In this document: positions 36,424 to 45,674 of the stretch, in pieces
Layout: every line of letters starts with the position of its first letter
Position numbering within the stretch: position 1 is the first letter of the stretch
From: Ectothiorhodospira lacustris
Lineage (GTDB): Bacteria > Pseudomonadota > Gammaproteobacteria > Ectothiorhodospirales > Ectothiorhodospiraceae
Assembly: GCF_022227845.1 (NCBI RefSeq)
Contig: NZ_JAJNQN010000006.1
Location: 1-64,000, forward strand
Reading direction: 5' to 3'
Length of the DNA: 64,000 nucleotides
Program-made: the position numbers and the translations under genes
Notes under the pieces: model-generated
Database searches by the model: none
Seen by the model: the letters and a program-made list of their open reading frames with translations, nothing else
Told to the model about the DNA's origin: nothing

Positions 36424-36620
36424 TGGAAATGCTCTACATTCTGATCCCCCTGGGGATGATTTTTCTCGGCCTGGCCCTGGCGGCGTTCCTGTGGACGGTG
36501 CGATCCGGTCAGTACGACGATATGGAGGGTCCGGCGCATCGGATCCTGATGGATGACGATGACCCGCGGATTCCGCGCCGTCGTCGGGATGACAAACCCG
36601 GTTCCGGGGAGGGTGAGTGA
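36423..36620 (+). CDS. ccoS: cbb3 oxidase assembly protein CcoS
   Basis: A 65-residue membrane protein: MLYILIPLGMIFLGLALAA helix at the N-terminus followed by FLWTVRSGQYDDMEGPAHRIL, a CcoS hallmark, and an acidic, then basic tail. It is required for cofactor insertion. ATG overlaps the ccoI stop by one base; its own stop overlaps the next gene (ATGA). Confidence 0.94.
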   Translation: MEMLYILIPLGMIFLGLALAAFLWTVRSGQYDDMEGPAHRILMDDDDPRIPRRRRDDKPGSGEGE

Positions 36621-36775
36621 TGAACAAGTTGATCGAGTGGGGGCGGGCGCTGCGGCGTCTGCCGGTGCTGAATCACCCCATGTTCAGTTTTGACAATGCG
36701 GCCATGACGTTCATTGTGGTGCTGGTTGTGGTGTCGTGGCTGAGTTTTCTGTCCGTGATTGTGTTCGGGCGTTGA
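36620..36775 (+). CDS. 51-residue single-helix membrane protein (cco operon)
   Basis: A short gene starting at ATG 36620, overlapping the ccoS stop by ATGA, and ending TGA at 36775. The protein begins MNKLIEWGRALRRLPVLNHP (basic, amphipathic) and has a hydrophobic helix in the last 20 residues (TFIVVLVVVSWLSFLSVIVF). GGGGAGGG precedes the start. Translational coupling to ccoS and a topology like that of small cbb3 subunits suggest a cbb3-associated protein. It may be related to CcoM-type subunits known in Pseudomonas, but that cannot be tested here and no family was recognised. Confidence 0.75.
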   Translation: MNKLIEWGRALRRLPVLNHPMFSFDNAAMTFIVVLVVVSWLSFLSVIVFGR

Positions 36776-36815
36776 GCCGGGGTTGGGGTGAGGGGGTGGG
36801 AACTCTTCATCACGG

Positions 36816-36842
36816 TTAGCACTCCAACCTCGCGAGTGCTAA
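36816..36842. promoter_or_regulatory. Perfect CIRCE operator (HrcA site) upstream of rpoH
   Basis: TTAGCACTC (36816-36824), a 9-nt spacer, and GAGTGCTAA (36834-36842) make a perfect copy of the CIRCE element, the binding site of the HrcA repressor. It stands 41 bp upstream of the rpoH ATG. HrcA usually controls groESL and dnaK; here it would control a sigma factor. Confidence 0.93.
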
Positions 36843-36883
36843 ACTCGCAGCATTCCGCTTGGAATTGGGGAGGATCGCAATCC

Positions 36884-37741
36884 ATGACAACCGCACTGAC
36901 TCCGGCAGCCAGCCACCTTGCTGTCCCGGTCGGGGATCTGGACAGCTACATCTCGGCCGTCATCCGGCTGCCGGTACTGGAGGCCGAGGAAGAGCAGGCC
37001 CTGGCCCGCCGCCTGCGGGACGAACAGGACCTGGAGGCCGCCCGCAAGCTGGTGATGCATAACCTGCGCTTTGTGGTCCATATCGCCCGCGGCTATTCCG
37101 GCTACGGCCTGAATCTGGGTGACCTGATTCAGGAAGGCAACATCGGCCTGATGAAGGCGGTCAAGCGCTTTGATCCGGACATGAATGTGCGCCTGATCTC
37201 CTTTGCCGTCCACTGGATCCGGGCCGAGATCCATGAATTCGTGCTGCGTAACTGGCGCATCGTCAAGGTGGCCACCACCAAGGCCCAGCGCAAGCTGTTC
37301 TTCAACCTGCGTGGCGCCAAGCAGCGTCTGGGTTGGTTCAGTCAGGATGAGGTGGAGACCGTGGCCAATGACCTGGGGGTATCCGCCCGGGAAGTGATGG
37401 AGATGGAGTCCCGCCTGGCCGGCCGTGACGTATGTTTTGATCCGGAACCGGATGATGAAGGTACGTATACCGCCGCCCCGGCGGATGTGCTGATGGATCA
37501 CGAGGGTGATCCGGCGACGTTGATGGAACGCACCGATTGGGACAGTTATCACCAGGCCCGCCTGCAGCAGGCTCTGGCCGCCCTGGACGAGCGCAGCCGG
37601 GCCATTCTGGCGCGCCGCTGGCTGGCGGAGGAGAAGGCGACCCTCCACGAACTGGCGGCGGAGTACGGGGTGTCGGCGGAGCGGATTCGGCAGCTTGAAA
37701 GCAATTCCATTCGCAAGTTGCGTCAGGCGATGGCGGCTTAA
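36884..37741 (+). CDS. rpoH: RNA polymerase heat-shock sigma factor RpoH
   Basis: A 285-residue sigma-32 (E. coli 284). Region 2 is marked by [37 protein letters not shown] and the -10 recognition helix [19 protein letters not shown], the RpoH box by [11 protein letters not shown], and region 4 by [22 protein letters not shown] precedes the ATG at 36884. It lies upstream of the convergent ftsX-ftsE-ftsY genes, a conserved neighbourhood. Confidence 0.97.
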   Translation: MTTALTPAASHLAVPVGDLDSYISAVIRLPVLEAEEEQALARRLRDEQDLEAARKLVMHNLRFVVHIARGYSGYGLNLGDLIQEGNIGLMKAVKRFDPDMNVRLISFAVHWIRAEIHEFVLRNWRIVKVATTKAQRKLFFNLRGAKQRLGWFSQDEVETVANDLGVSAREVMEMESRLAGRDVCFDPEPDDEGTYTAAPADVLMDHEGDPATLMERTDWDSYHQARLQQALAALDERSRAILARRWLAEEKATLHELAAEYGVSAERIRQLESNSIRKLRQAMAA

Positions 37742-37756
37742 CTCCGGCTCCAGATA

Positions 37757-38090
37757 CTCGTCACTCCCGCGAAGGCGGGAGTCCAGGGTTTGTGAATCTG
37801 TCACTGGATTCCCGCTTCCGCGGGAATGACGTGGGACTTTGCGGGGATGACGCGAGACTTCCATGGGGATGCCGTGGGATTTTCATGGGAATGACGTGGG
37901 ACTTTGCGGGAATGCGTCATTCACTCGTCACTCCCGCGAAGGCGGGAGTCCAGGGTTTGTGAGTCTGTCACTGGATTCCCGCTTCCGCGGGAATGACGTG
38001 GGACTTTGCGGGGATAGCGCGGGACTTCCATGGGGATGACGCGGGACTTCCATGGGAATGCCGTGGGATTTTTCGAGGATGCGTGAGGCT
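37757..38090. repeat. Repeat cluster B with 167-bp tandem duplication
   Basis: Two near-identical segments begin at 37757 and 37924 (period 167 bp). Each contains one REPIN-like pair (37759-37831 and 37926-37998) followed by short units of the type GACGTGGGACTTTGC and GGGACTTCCATGGGGAT. No gene is seen in 37742-38140. Confidence 0.85.
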
Positions 38091-38140
38091 TTACGGTAAC
38101 GCGTGAGGCTTTCGCGGGAATGGGTGTGTTTGGAATATGC

Positions 38141-39100
38141 CTAACGGGGTTCGATGTGGCGCAGGTGCTGGTTCACCGTGATCCATGACCCCGCCAGTCC
38201 CAGCAGCGCGCCCAGCCCGAGCAGGGCCAGGGTGCCCTGAAAACCCAGGCCGCCGAGGCGCCATTCCCCACCGTAGAGCTGCGACAGGGCCTGCACCGGC
38301 CCGGACAGCAGCAGGATGGTGATGGTCACGATCACCACCGCTAGCATGGCGCCTCCCAGTCCCAGCCACAGCCCACCATAAAGAAACGGACGCCGGATGA
38401 AGGCGTCCGTCGCCCCCACCAGCTTGGCTACCTCGATCTCTTCCCGTCGATTCTGCACGTCCAGCCGGATGGTGTTGCCCACCACCAGCAATACCCCCAA
38501 TCCCAGCAGCAGGGACAGCACGAGCGTGGCGCGCTGCAGCATCTCCATGATGGAAAACAGGCGCTGTACCCATTGCAGGTCCATGAGCGCCCGGGAAACC
38601 TCCGGCATGTTGTTCAGGGCGTTGACCAGCCCTTCCAGGGTTGTTGTGGAGCCGTGCTCCAGCGCCGGTGTCACCAGGATCAGGGGCGGCAGGGGATTTT
38701 CGCCCAGGGTGTCCAGGGCCTCGGCAAAGCCGGAATGGGCACGAAACTCCTCCAGGGCCTCGGCGCGGGTGACGGGCAGGGCCACGGCCACGTCGGGGCG
38801 TTGGGCCAGGCGGGTGGCCAGGGCCGGCAGCTGTTCATCCGCCACTGAATCCTGGAGGAATACCGAGATCTGCGCCGTTTGGGACCACTGGGGGCTGACT
38901 TGCTGAAGATTGTTCAACACCACATGAAAGAGGGTTGGCAGGGTCAGGGCGACGGCGATCACCAGCAGGGTCAGGGCGCTGGAGAAGGGGGCACGGTAGA
39001 GCTTGCCCAGGCTGAACACCAGGGCCCGCAGATGGTTGATGCCGTAGGCCTGAAACCGGGCATGGACCGGCGGTAGGGTCAGGGCGCGACGGCGTTTCAT
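38141..39100 (-). CDS. ftsX: Cell division protein FtsX
   Basis: A 319-residue membrane protein with four helices (about 38-60, 190-215, 240-265 and 285-305) and a large periplasmic loop between the first two. The RREEIEVAKLVGATDAFIRRPF segment is typical. With FtsE it forms an ABC-type complex that activates peptidoglycan hydrolases at the septum. Its ATG overlaps the ftsE stop by 4 bp. Confidence 0.95.
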   Translation of the reverse strand: MKRRRALTLPPVHARFQAYGINHLRALVFSLGKLYRAPFSSALTLLVIAVALTLPTLFHVVLNNLQQVSPQWSQTAQISVFLQDSVADEQLPALATRLAQRPDVAVALPVTRAEALEEFRAHSGFAEALDTLGENPLPPLILVTPALEHGSTTTLEGLVNALNNMPEVSRALMDLQWVQRLFSIMEMLQRATLVLSLLLGLGVLLVVGNTIRLDVQNRREEIEVAKLVGATDAFIRRPFLYGGLWLGLGGAMLAVVIVTITILLLSGPVQALSQLYGGEWRLGGLGFQGTLALLGLGALLGLAGSWITVNQHLRHIEPR

Positions 39101-39765
39101 GCCTCCGCCTCCCGGCGCTGGAGGCGGCCTTCATTGAGATGCACCATGGGCTTGCCCAGGGACGAGATCAGGTTCAGGTCGTGGCTGGCGACCAGGACCG
39201 TGGTACCCACCTGATTGAAGCGCAGGAACAGCTGCATGATCTCCCGGGACAGGTGAGGGTCCAGGTTGCCGGTGGGTTCGTCCGCCAGCAGGATGGCGGG
39301 CTTGTGGACCACGGCGCGGGCGATACCCACCCGCTGCTGTTCGCCGGTGGACAGGGTGACGGGTTCGGCGTTCTCCTTGTGCAGCAGCCCCACCTTGTCC
39401 AGGGCGGCGCGGACGCGACGGGCGATTTCCGGCTGCCGGTAGCCCTGGATCACCAGGGGCAGGGCCACGTTGTCGAAGACGCTGCGGTCGTGGAGCAGGT
39501 GGTGATCCTGGAAGATGATGCCGATCTGGCGCCGGAAGTAGGGCACCTGACGACCGGACAAAGATTCCAGGTTCTGACCGTTGACCACGATCTGGCCCCG
39601 GCTGGGGCGCTCGATCAGCGAGATGAGTTTGAGCAGGGTACTCTTGCCGGCCCCGGAGTGGCCGGTGAGGAAGGCCATGGCGCCCCGGTCCAGACTCAGG
39701 TTGATCCGGGACAGGGCCTCATGGCCGTTGGGGTAGCGCTTGGTGACGTTGCGCAGCAGGATCAT
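39097..39765 (-). CDS. ftsE: Cell division ATP-binding protein FtsE
   Basis: A 222-residue ABC ATPase: Walker [10 protein letters not shown] near residue 36-44, signature [13 protein letters not shown] near 138, Walker [13 protein letters not shown] near 159. It lies 12 bp from ftsY in the conserved ftsY-E-X order. Confidence 0.96.
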   Translation of the reverse strand: MILLRNVTKRYPNGHEALSRINLSLDRGAMAFLTGHSGAGKSTLLKLISLIERPSRGQIVVNGQNLESLSGRQVPYFRRQIGIIFQDHHLLHDRSVFDNVALPLVIQGYRQPEIARRVRAALDKVGLLHKENAEPVTLSTGEQQRVGIARAVVHKPAILLADEPTGNLDPHLSREIMQLFLRFNQVGTTVLVASHDLNLISSLGKPMVHLNEGRLQRREAEA

Positions 39766-39777
39766 GAGGCCATGGAC

Positions 39778-41202
39778 CTATTCACGAGCCGACAGCAGGG
39801 CCCTGGCAAAGTCTTCGGCATTGAACTCCCGCAGGTCTTCGATCTTTTCCCCCACCCCGATGAAACGCACCGGCACACCCACCCGTTCGGCGATGGCGAA
39901 CAGGATGCCGCCCTTGGCGGTGCCGTCCAGCTTGGTGACGGCGATGCCGGTGAGATCCATGGCCTGATGGAATTCCCGGGCCTGGTTGAGGGCGTTCTGG
40001 CCGGTGCCCGCGTCCACCACCAGCAGGACCTCGTGGGGGGCGTCGGGAGCCTGGCGCTGGATCACCCGCTTCACCTTCTTGAGCTCGTCCATCAGGTTGG
40101 ACTGGGTATGCAGACGACCGGCGGTATCGGCGATGAGCACGTCCATGCCCCGGGCCTTGGCGGCCTGCCAGGCATCGAAGATCACTGACGCAGAATCCGC
40201 ACCCTGGCCCTGGGAGATCACCGTGGCCTGGTTGCGCTCGCCCCAGGTCTGCAGCTGCTCCACCGCGGCGGCCCGGAAGGTGTCACCGGCCGCCAGCATG
40301 ACCGACTTGCCCTGCCGGCGCAGATGGTGGGTGAGCTTGCCGATGGTGGTGGTCTTGCCGGCACCGTTGATGCCCAGCACCAGGATCACATAAGGCTTTT
40401 TCCCGGCGTCGATCACCAGAGGCTTCTGCACCGGCTTGAGCACGTCCACCATGGCCCCTTCCAGGGCCTTGACCAGGGCGTCCGCATCCTTGAGTTCCTT
40501 GCGGGCGACCCGCCGGGTGAGACCTTCCAGGATGGTTTCCGTCGCCTCGATGCCCACGTCGGCCATGAGCAGCCGGGTTTCCAGTTCTTCCAGCAGCTCG
40601 TCATCAATGGCCTTCTTGCCCAGGACCAGACCCGCCATGCCTTCGGTGAGGTTGGAGGAGGTCTTGGACAGCCCCTTGCGCAGGCGGGAGAACAGGCCCG
40701 ATTTCGAGGTTTCTTCGCCTGTATCGGCCTTCTCGACCTTTTCAGGCTCTGTTCGCTTCTCGGCCTCCGCCCCGGGTGGTGCCGCGTCCGGGATTTTCGG
40801 CAGACCGCTCGGGGCGACCGGCGGCCGGGCTTCGGCCTTGATCTCGGGTGCGGTTTTCAAAGCCGCCGGGGCCACTGCCGTGGCGGGTGCCATCGGCTTG
40901 GGTGTTTCCGGCCCGGGAGCGACCGGCTCAATCACCGGTGCCTTGGCGGGTTCCGGCTGCCTGGCGGTCGGTTCAATCACCGGTGCTGCCGGGGGCGTGA
41001 TCACCGGTGGGGGGGGCGGCCCGGCGGGTGTCGATGGTGCCGTTCCGGGTTGCGGCGCGGCCTTGCCCCGGTCCCGGGGGGACCTGATACCCTCGGGGGG
41101 CCTGATGATCTCAAGCCCCTCGATGATTTCCAGGGACTCCACGGGTTCGACAGCCTGCTTGGGCTGGTCTACGGGCTTTTTCTTCTTGCGGAAACCGAAC
41201 AT
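39778..41202 (-). CDS. ftsY: Signal recognition particle receptor FtsY
   Basis: A 474-residue SRP receptor. The N-terminal A domain is long, acidic/Pro-Ala rich and probably disordered (about 10-165). The GTPase NG domain has [14 protein letters not shown] near residue 275, [11 protein letters not shown] and [16 protein letters not shown], and GTAKGG. The ATG at 41202 gives a canonical MFGFRKKKK start; ATG at 41238 is in frame but unusual. FtsY brings ribosomes carrying membrane proteins to the translocon. Confidence 0.94.
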   Translation of the reverse strand: MFGFRKKKKPVDQPKQAVEPVESLEIIEGLEIIRPPEGIRSPRDRGKAAPQPGTAPSTPAGPPPPPVITPPAAPVIEPTARQPEPAKAPVIEPVAPGPETPKPMAPATAVAPAALKTAPEIKAEARPPVAPSGLPKIPDAAPPGAEAEKRTEPEKVEKADTGEETSKSGLFSRLRKGLSKTSSNLTEGMAGLVLGKKAIDDELLEELETRLLMADVGIEATETILEGLTRRVARKELKDADALVKALEGAMVDVLKPVQKPLVIDAGKKPYVILVLGINGAGKTTTIGKLTHHLRRQGKSVMLAAGDTFRAAAVEQLQTWGERNQATVISQGQGADSASVIFDAWQAAKARGMDVLIADTAGRLHTQSNLMDELKKVKRVIQRQAPDAPHEVLLVVDAGTGQNALNQAREFHQAMDLTGIAVTKLDGTAKGGILFAIAERVGVPVRFIGVGEKIEDLREFNAEDFARALLSARE

Positions 41203-41264
41203 GCGCTGATGAGGTCTACGGTGTTCAAGAACGCACATCCTACCACTGAGGGACGTCTGCCGAA

Positions 41265-42641
41265 ATGAAACAGAAGATGACGAGGGTATGTCTGTTGCTG
41301 TTCCTGCTGCTGCCCGGATGGCTCACGGCCGATGACGGGAGCAACGTCCATGAGTTCATGCTGGATAACGGCATGAAGGTGCTGGTGCTGCCGGACCAGC
41401 GGGCGCCGGTGGTGTCTTCCATGGTCTGGTATCGGGTGGGGTCCGGTCATGAGCACGGGGGCATCACCGGGATCTCCCACGCCCTGGAGCACATGATGTT
41501 CAAGGGCACCGAAGCCCGTCCCGCCGGGGAGTTTTCCCGCACCATCGCCGCGCTGGGGGGACGGGAGAATGCCTTCACCAGCCGGGACTACACCGCCTAT
41601 TTCCAGCAGCTGGCCACCGAGCATCTGGGGACGGCCCTGGCGCTGGAGGCCGACCGGATGCGGAATCTGACCCTGCCGGAAGATGAGTTCATCCAGGAGA
41701 TGCGGGTGGTGCGGGAGGAACGGCGTCTGCGGACCGAGGACAATCCCAACGCCCTGACCTTCGAGCACTTCAATGCCGTCGCCTGGTTGAGCAGTCCCTA
41801 CGGGATTCCGGTGATCGGCTGGATGGCGGACATCGATGAGTACACGGTGGCCGATCTGCGGGACTGGTATGACCGCTGGTATGCCCCCAATAACGCCATC
41901 CTGGTGGTGGTGGGAGACGTGGCGCCGGAGGCCGTGCACGACCTGGCCAGGACCCATTTCGGCCCCATCCCGGCGCGGGATCTACCGGCGGTGAAATCCC
42001 GCACCGAGACCCCGCAGCTGGGTGAGCGGCGGATCACGGTACGGGCGCCGGCACGGGTCCCCTATCTGCTGGTGGGTTACAAGGTGCCGGTGATCATGAC
42101 CGCCGAGGAAGACTGGGTGCCCTATGCCCTGCAGGTGGCCGCCGGGGTGCTGGACGGCGGCGAGAGTGCCCGTTTCTCCCGGGAACTGGTGCGTGAAAGT
42201 GAGCTGGTGGCCTCCGCCGGGGCCGGTTACAGCCCCCTGTCCCGACTGGATACCCTGTTCATGCTCAGTGCCACCCCGTCCGCCGGGGTGGAGCGGGCGG
42301 AGGTGGAGGCCGCCCTGACCAAGGCCCTGGAACGTCTGAAGGATGAACCCGTGAGCACCGCCGAGCTGGAGCGGGTGAAGGCCCAGGTGGTGGCTCGGGA
42401 GGTCTATCGCCTGGATTCGATCCAGGGGCAGGCCATGCGCCTGGGGATGCTGGAGAGCGTGGGGCTGCCCTGGCAGCTGGGGGATGAATTTGCCGAGCGT
42501 ATCCGGGCGGTGACGCCGGAACAGGTGCAGGCAGTGGCCCGGCGCTATTTCGAGGCGGACCGGCGCACGGTGGCCTGGCTGGACCCGTTGCCCATCGATC
42601 CGGACGATCCGCCGGGGTATTTCGAAGGCCATCTGCGCTGA
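41265..42641 (+). CDS. M16-family zinc metallopeptidase, active subunit
   Basis: A 458-residue exported protein with a signal peptide. The inverted zinc motif HxxEH is at His72-Glu75-His76 (HALEH), and a third ligand glutamate lies about 75 residues later. Two M16 half-domains are visible. It probably pairs with the next gene, which lacks the motif. Substrate unknown. Confidence 0.9.
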   Translation: MKQKMTRVCLLLFLLLPGWLTADDGSNVHEFMLDNGMKVLVLPDQRAPVVSSMVWYRVGSGHEHGGITGISHALEHMMFKGTEARPAGEFSRTIAALGGRENAFTSRDYTAYFQQLATEHLGTALALEADRMRNLTLPEDEFIQEMRVVREERRLRTEDNPNALTFEHFNAVAWLSSPYGIPVIGWMADIDEYTVADLRDWYDRWYAPNNAILVVVGDVAPEAVHDLARTHFGPIPARDLPAVKSRTETPQLGERRITVRAPARVPYLLVGYKVPVIMTAEEDWVPYALQVAAGVLDGGESARFSRELVRESELVASAGAGYSPLSRLDTLFMLSATPSAGVERAEVEAALTKALERLKDEPVSTAELERVKAQVVAREVYRLDSIQGQAMRLGMLESVGLPWQLGDEFAERIRAVTPEQVQAVARRYFEADRRTVAWLDPLPIDPDDPPGYFEGHLR

Positions 42642-42697
42642 TTTCCTGATTCGCAAGTGCGTGCTACGCGCGATTTTTACGTTAAAGGAACCCTGAC

Positions 42698-44023
42698 ATG
42701 ACGACATTTTCCCGCCTGTCACGCCCCGGCTGGACGGGGCTGCTCCTGCTGGTGCTGCTCGTGCCCATGACGGCTCCGGCCGACTCCGCGGTCCAGCACT
42801 GGGAGACGGAAAACGGCCTCAAGGTTTACTTCGTGCCTTCTCCGGCCCTGCCCATGGTGGATGCACGGCTGGTGTTCAATGCCGGCAGTGCCCGGGACGG
42901 TGATCACCCCGGCCTGGCCCGCCTGACCAACACCCTGCTGCAGGATGGTGCCGGTGACTGGGATGCCGATACCATTGCGGAGCGGTTCGAAGGGGTGGGC
43001 GCCCAGTTCGGGGCCGCTTCCGAGCGGGACATGGCCATCCTCAACCTGCGCAGCCTGACCGAACCCGACTGGCTGGAGACGGCGGTGGAGACCTTCGTCA
43101 CCGTGGTTGGCCAACCCGTGTTTTCCCAGCGGGGCCTGGACCGGGCCCGACGTCAGGCGCTGGTCTCCCTGCAGGCCCAGCAGCAGAACCCGGGGGCCAT
43201 TGCCGGCCGCACCTTCTTCGAGACGGTCTATGCCGGACACCCCTACGCCCATTCTCCCCTGGGGACCGAGGACGGACTGGCCGACATCACCCCGGGGCAC
43301 CTGAAGACCTTCCATCAGACCTACTACGTGGCCCGTAACGGCATCCTGGCCCTGGTGGGCGGGCTGGACCGATCCGAGGCCGAGGCCTTGGCCGAGCGCA
43401 TCGCCGCGGTCCTGTCGGCAGGTGAGGCGGCCCCGGCGCTCCCCGCGGTGGCCATGCCGGAGGCGGGTCGGACCATCCGGGTGAACTTTCCTTCCGAACA
43501 GGTCCATGTCTTCATGGGCCACCCCGGGATGGCCCGGGGGGATGCGGACCATTTCTCCCTCTATGTGGGGAATCATCGTCTGGGTGGGGGCGGCTTCACC
43601 TCCCGGCTGATGGAAGAAGTCCGTACCCAGCGGGGGCTGGCCTACAGTGTCTACAGCTATTTCTCACCCATGGCGGCGGCGGGGCCGTTCCTGATGGGGG
43701 TGCAGACCCAGGCCACCCAGGCGGATGAGGCGGTGGCGGTGATGCGCCGGACCCTGGAGGACTTCGTGGCGTCCGGGCTGGATGAGGATGAACTCAAGGC
43801 TGCCCAGGCCAATATCGTCGGCGGTTTCCCCCTGCGCACCGCCAGCAACTCGGGAATCCTGGATCATGTGGCCATGATGGGTTTCTACGGCCTGCCGCTG
43901 GATTATCTGGAGACCTTCACCGCCCGGGTGGAGGCTCTGGAACCGGCTACGGTGAATGAGGCCTTCGGGCGCCGGGTGGATCCGGCGCGTCTGGTGACGG
44001 TCATCGTCGGCGGGGAGGGTTGA
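42698..44023 (+). CDS. M16-family peptidase-like partner lacking zinc motif
   Basis: A 441-residue exported protein homologous in layout to the previous gene but without HxxEH: the equivalent stretch reads LARLTNTLLQDG. Signal peptide present (LLLVLLVPMTAPADS). In such pairs one subunit is catalytic and the other helps shape the cavity. Ends one base into the start of rsmD. Confidence 0.9.
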   Translation: MTTFSRLSRPGWTGLLLLVLLVPMTAPADSAVQHWETENGLKVYFVPSPALPMVDARLVFNAGSARDGDHPGLARLTNTLLQDGAGDWDADTIAERFEGVGAQFGAASERDMAILNLRSLTEPDWLETAVETFVTVVGQPVFSQRGLDRARRQALVSLQAQQQNPGAIAGRTFFETVYAGHPYAHSPLGTEDGLADITPGHLKTFHQTYYVARNGILALVGGLDRSEAEALAERIAAVLSAGEAAPALPAVAMPEAGRTIRVNFPSEQVHVFMGHPGMARGDADHFSLYVGNHRLGGGGFTSRLMEEVRTQRGLAYSVYSYFSPMAAAGPFLMGVQTQATQADEAVAVMRRTLEDFVASGLDEDELKAAQANIVGGFPLRTASNSGILDHVAMMGFYGLPLDYLETFTARVEALEPATVNEAFGRRVDPARLVTVIVGGEG

Positions 44024-44607
44024 TGCAGACCCGGATATCGAAGCAGCCCCGGCGGGGTGCGCCGGGGCGTCTGCGCATCATCGGCGGTGAGTGGCGCAGC
44101 CGTCGGTTGCCGGTGCCCGACGGCCCCGGCCTGCGTCCCACCCCGGACCGGGTGCGGGAGACCTTGTTCAACTGGCTGCAGCCGGTGATCCAGGGTGCCC
44201 ACTGTCTGGACCTGTTTGCCGGCAGTGGGGCGCTGGGGTTTGAGGCGGCTTCCCGGGGGGGATCGCGGGTGGTGATGGTAGAGCGGGATGTTCGGATAGC
44301 CGCGCACCTCAAGACTCAGGTGGAGGCCCTGGGGACGGACCGGATCCAGGTCATGGCACGAGATGGACTGGCCTATCTGGCCGCCTGTGACGAGTCCTTC
44401 GACCTCGTGTTTCTGGACCCGCCCTACGGCAAGGGGCTGTTGCCCGATTGTCTGGCGCATCTGAGCCGTCCCGGCCTGCTGCGGCCCGGGGCGCGCCTGT
44501 ATCTGGAGCAGGCCCTGTCGGAGCCGGAGACGGAACTACCGGCGGGGTGGACGGTGTTGCGGGAGACCCGGGCCGGCGAAGTGTTCGGCAGGCTGGTGGC
44601 GGCATGA
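44023..44607 (+). CDS. rsmD: 16S rRNA (guanine966-N2)-methyltransferase RsmD
   Basis: A 194-residue methyltransferase: RIIGGEWRSRRLPVPD N-terminus, the LRPTPDRVRETLFNWL block, the SAM site LDLFAGSGALGFEAASRG and the catalytic DPPYGKG. It modifies G966 of 16S rRNA. Its ATG (44023) overlaps the previous stop. Confidence 0.95.
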   Translation: MQTRISKQPRRGAPGRLRIIGGEWRSRRLPVPDGPGLRPTPDRVRETLFNWLQPVIQGAHCLDLFAGSGALGFEAASRGGSRVVMVERDVRIAAHLKTQVEALGTDRIQVMARDGLAYLAACDESFDLVFLDPPYGKGLLPDCLAHLSRPGLLRPGARLYLEQALSEPETELPAGWTVLRETRAGEVFGRLVAA

Positions 44608-45488
44608 CCCTTTTGCCCGCTCTCTGCCGCGAGATCGCCCGGGCCTCCGGTAGCCCCTTCGTGCTCAAGGATCGGCGCGGTGCCGCTGGGGGCTGCATCA
44701 ATGAAACCGCCGTGCTGCAGGGGCAGGACGGCCGCAGTTTCTTCGTCAAGCTCAATCGTCCGGATCTGGTCCACATGTTCGCCGCCGAGGCGGAAGGCCT
44801 GCTGGCCCTGCGGGCGCCGGGGGCGATCCGGGTGCCCGAGCCCCTGTGCCACGGGGTGATCGAGGGGCGCAGTTACCTGGTGATGGAGCATGTCCCTCTG
44901 GGTGGCCCGTCACGCACGGCCCGGTTCGGGGAACAGTTGGCGGCCCTCCATCGGCATGCGGCCCCCCGGTTCGGCTGGCACCGGGACAACACCATCGGCA
45001 GTACGCCGCAGATCAACACCTGGTGCGATGACTGGGTAACGTTCTATCGGGAGCACCGACTGGGTTTCCAGATCCGGCGGGCGGCAGAGGCGGGAGGAGG
45101 ACGGGCGGGTCTGATCGATGCCGTGGCACGGCTGATGGAGGGATTGCCGGCCTTGTTCCAGGGTTACCGGCCGACGGCCTCGGTGCTGCACGGGGATCTG
45201 TGGAGTGGGAACCACGACACCGACCGGGAGGGACGGCCGGTGATCTTCGATCCGGCGGTATATTACGGTGACCGGGAGGCGGACGTGGCCATGACCGAGT
45301 TGTTCGGCGGCTGCGGACCCGAGTTCTATGCCGCTTACGGGGCTGCCTGGCCTCTGGACCCGGGCTATCGGGTGCGGCGGGATCTGTACAACCTCTATCA
45401 CCTGCTCAATCACTTCAATCTGTTCGGCGGGGGTTATGCCGGGCAGTCGGAGCGGGTGGCCCGGCGGTTGCTGGCCGAGGTGGGGTAA
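44604..45488 (+). CDS. Fructosamine kinase-family protein
   Basis: A 294-residue kinase-like protein. It has the GGCINE substrate/nucleotide loop near residue 30, FVKLN (Lys), HGDLWSGNH (catalytic loop near 197), FDPAVYYGDREADVAMTELFGG. These are the marks of the fructosamine kinase/YniA family, which phosphorylates glycated amines or sugars. Overlaps rsmD by 4 bp. Confidence 0.9.
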   Translation: MTLLPALCREIARASGSPFVLKDRRGAAGGCINETAVLQGQDGRSFFVKLNRPDLVHMFAAEAEGLLALRAPGAIRVPEPLCHGVIEGRSYLVMEHVPLGGPSRTARFGEQLAALHRHAAPRFGWHRDNTIGSTPQINTWCDDWVTFYREHRLGFQIRRAAEAGGGRAGLIDAVARLMEGLPALFQGYRPTASVLHGDLWSGNHDTDREGRPVIFDPAVYYGDREADVAMTELFGGCGPEFYAAYGAAWPLDPGYRVRRDLYNLYHLLNHFNLFGGGYAGQSERVARRLLAEVG

Positions 45489-45556
45489 GGGAGGCGCTGA
45501 GCCGCTGCCCTTGAGTTACTACTCCCTGACTCCATCCGTTGCTTTCTAATTTCGCC

Positions 45557-45628
45557 CGTCACTCCCGCGCAAGCGGGAGTCCAGAATTTTCAGTATGCCA
45601 CTGGATTCCCGCTTACGCGGGAATGACG
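45557..45628. repeat. REPIN-like pair (cluster C)
   Basis: A single, intact 72-bp element: CGTCACTCCCGCG...GGGAGTCCAG, 18-bp spacer, then CTGGATTCCCGC...GGGAATGACG in inverted orientation. It lies between the fructosamine-kinase gene and the convergent slt gene. Confidence 0.85.
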
Positions 45629-45674
45629 TGTTCAGAACCCGGTAAGCGGAGGCGGCAGACGATCCTGTTACGGT

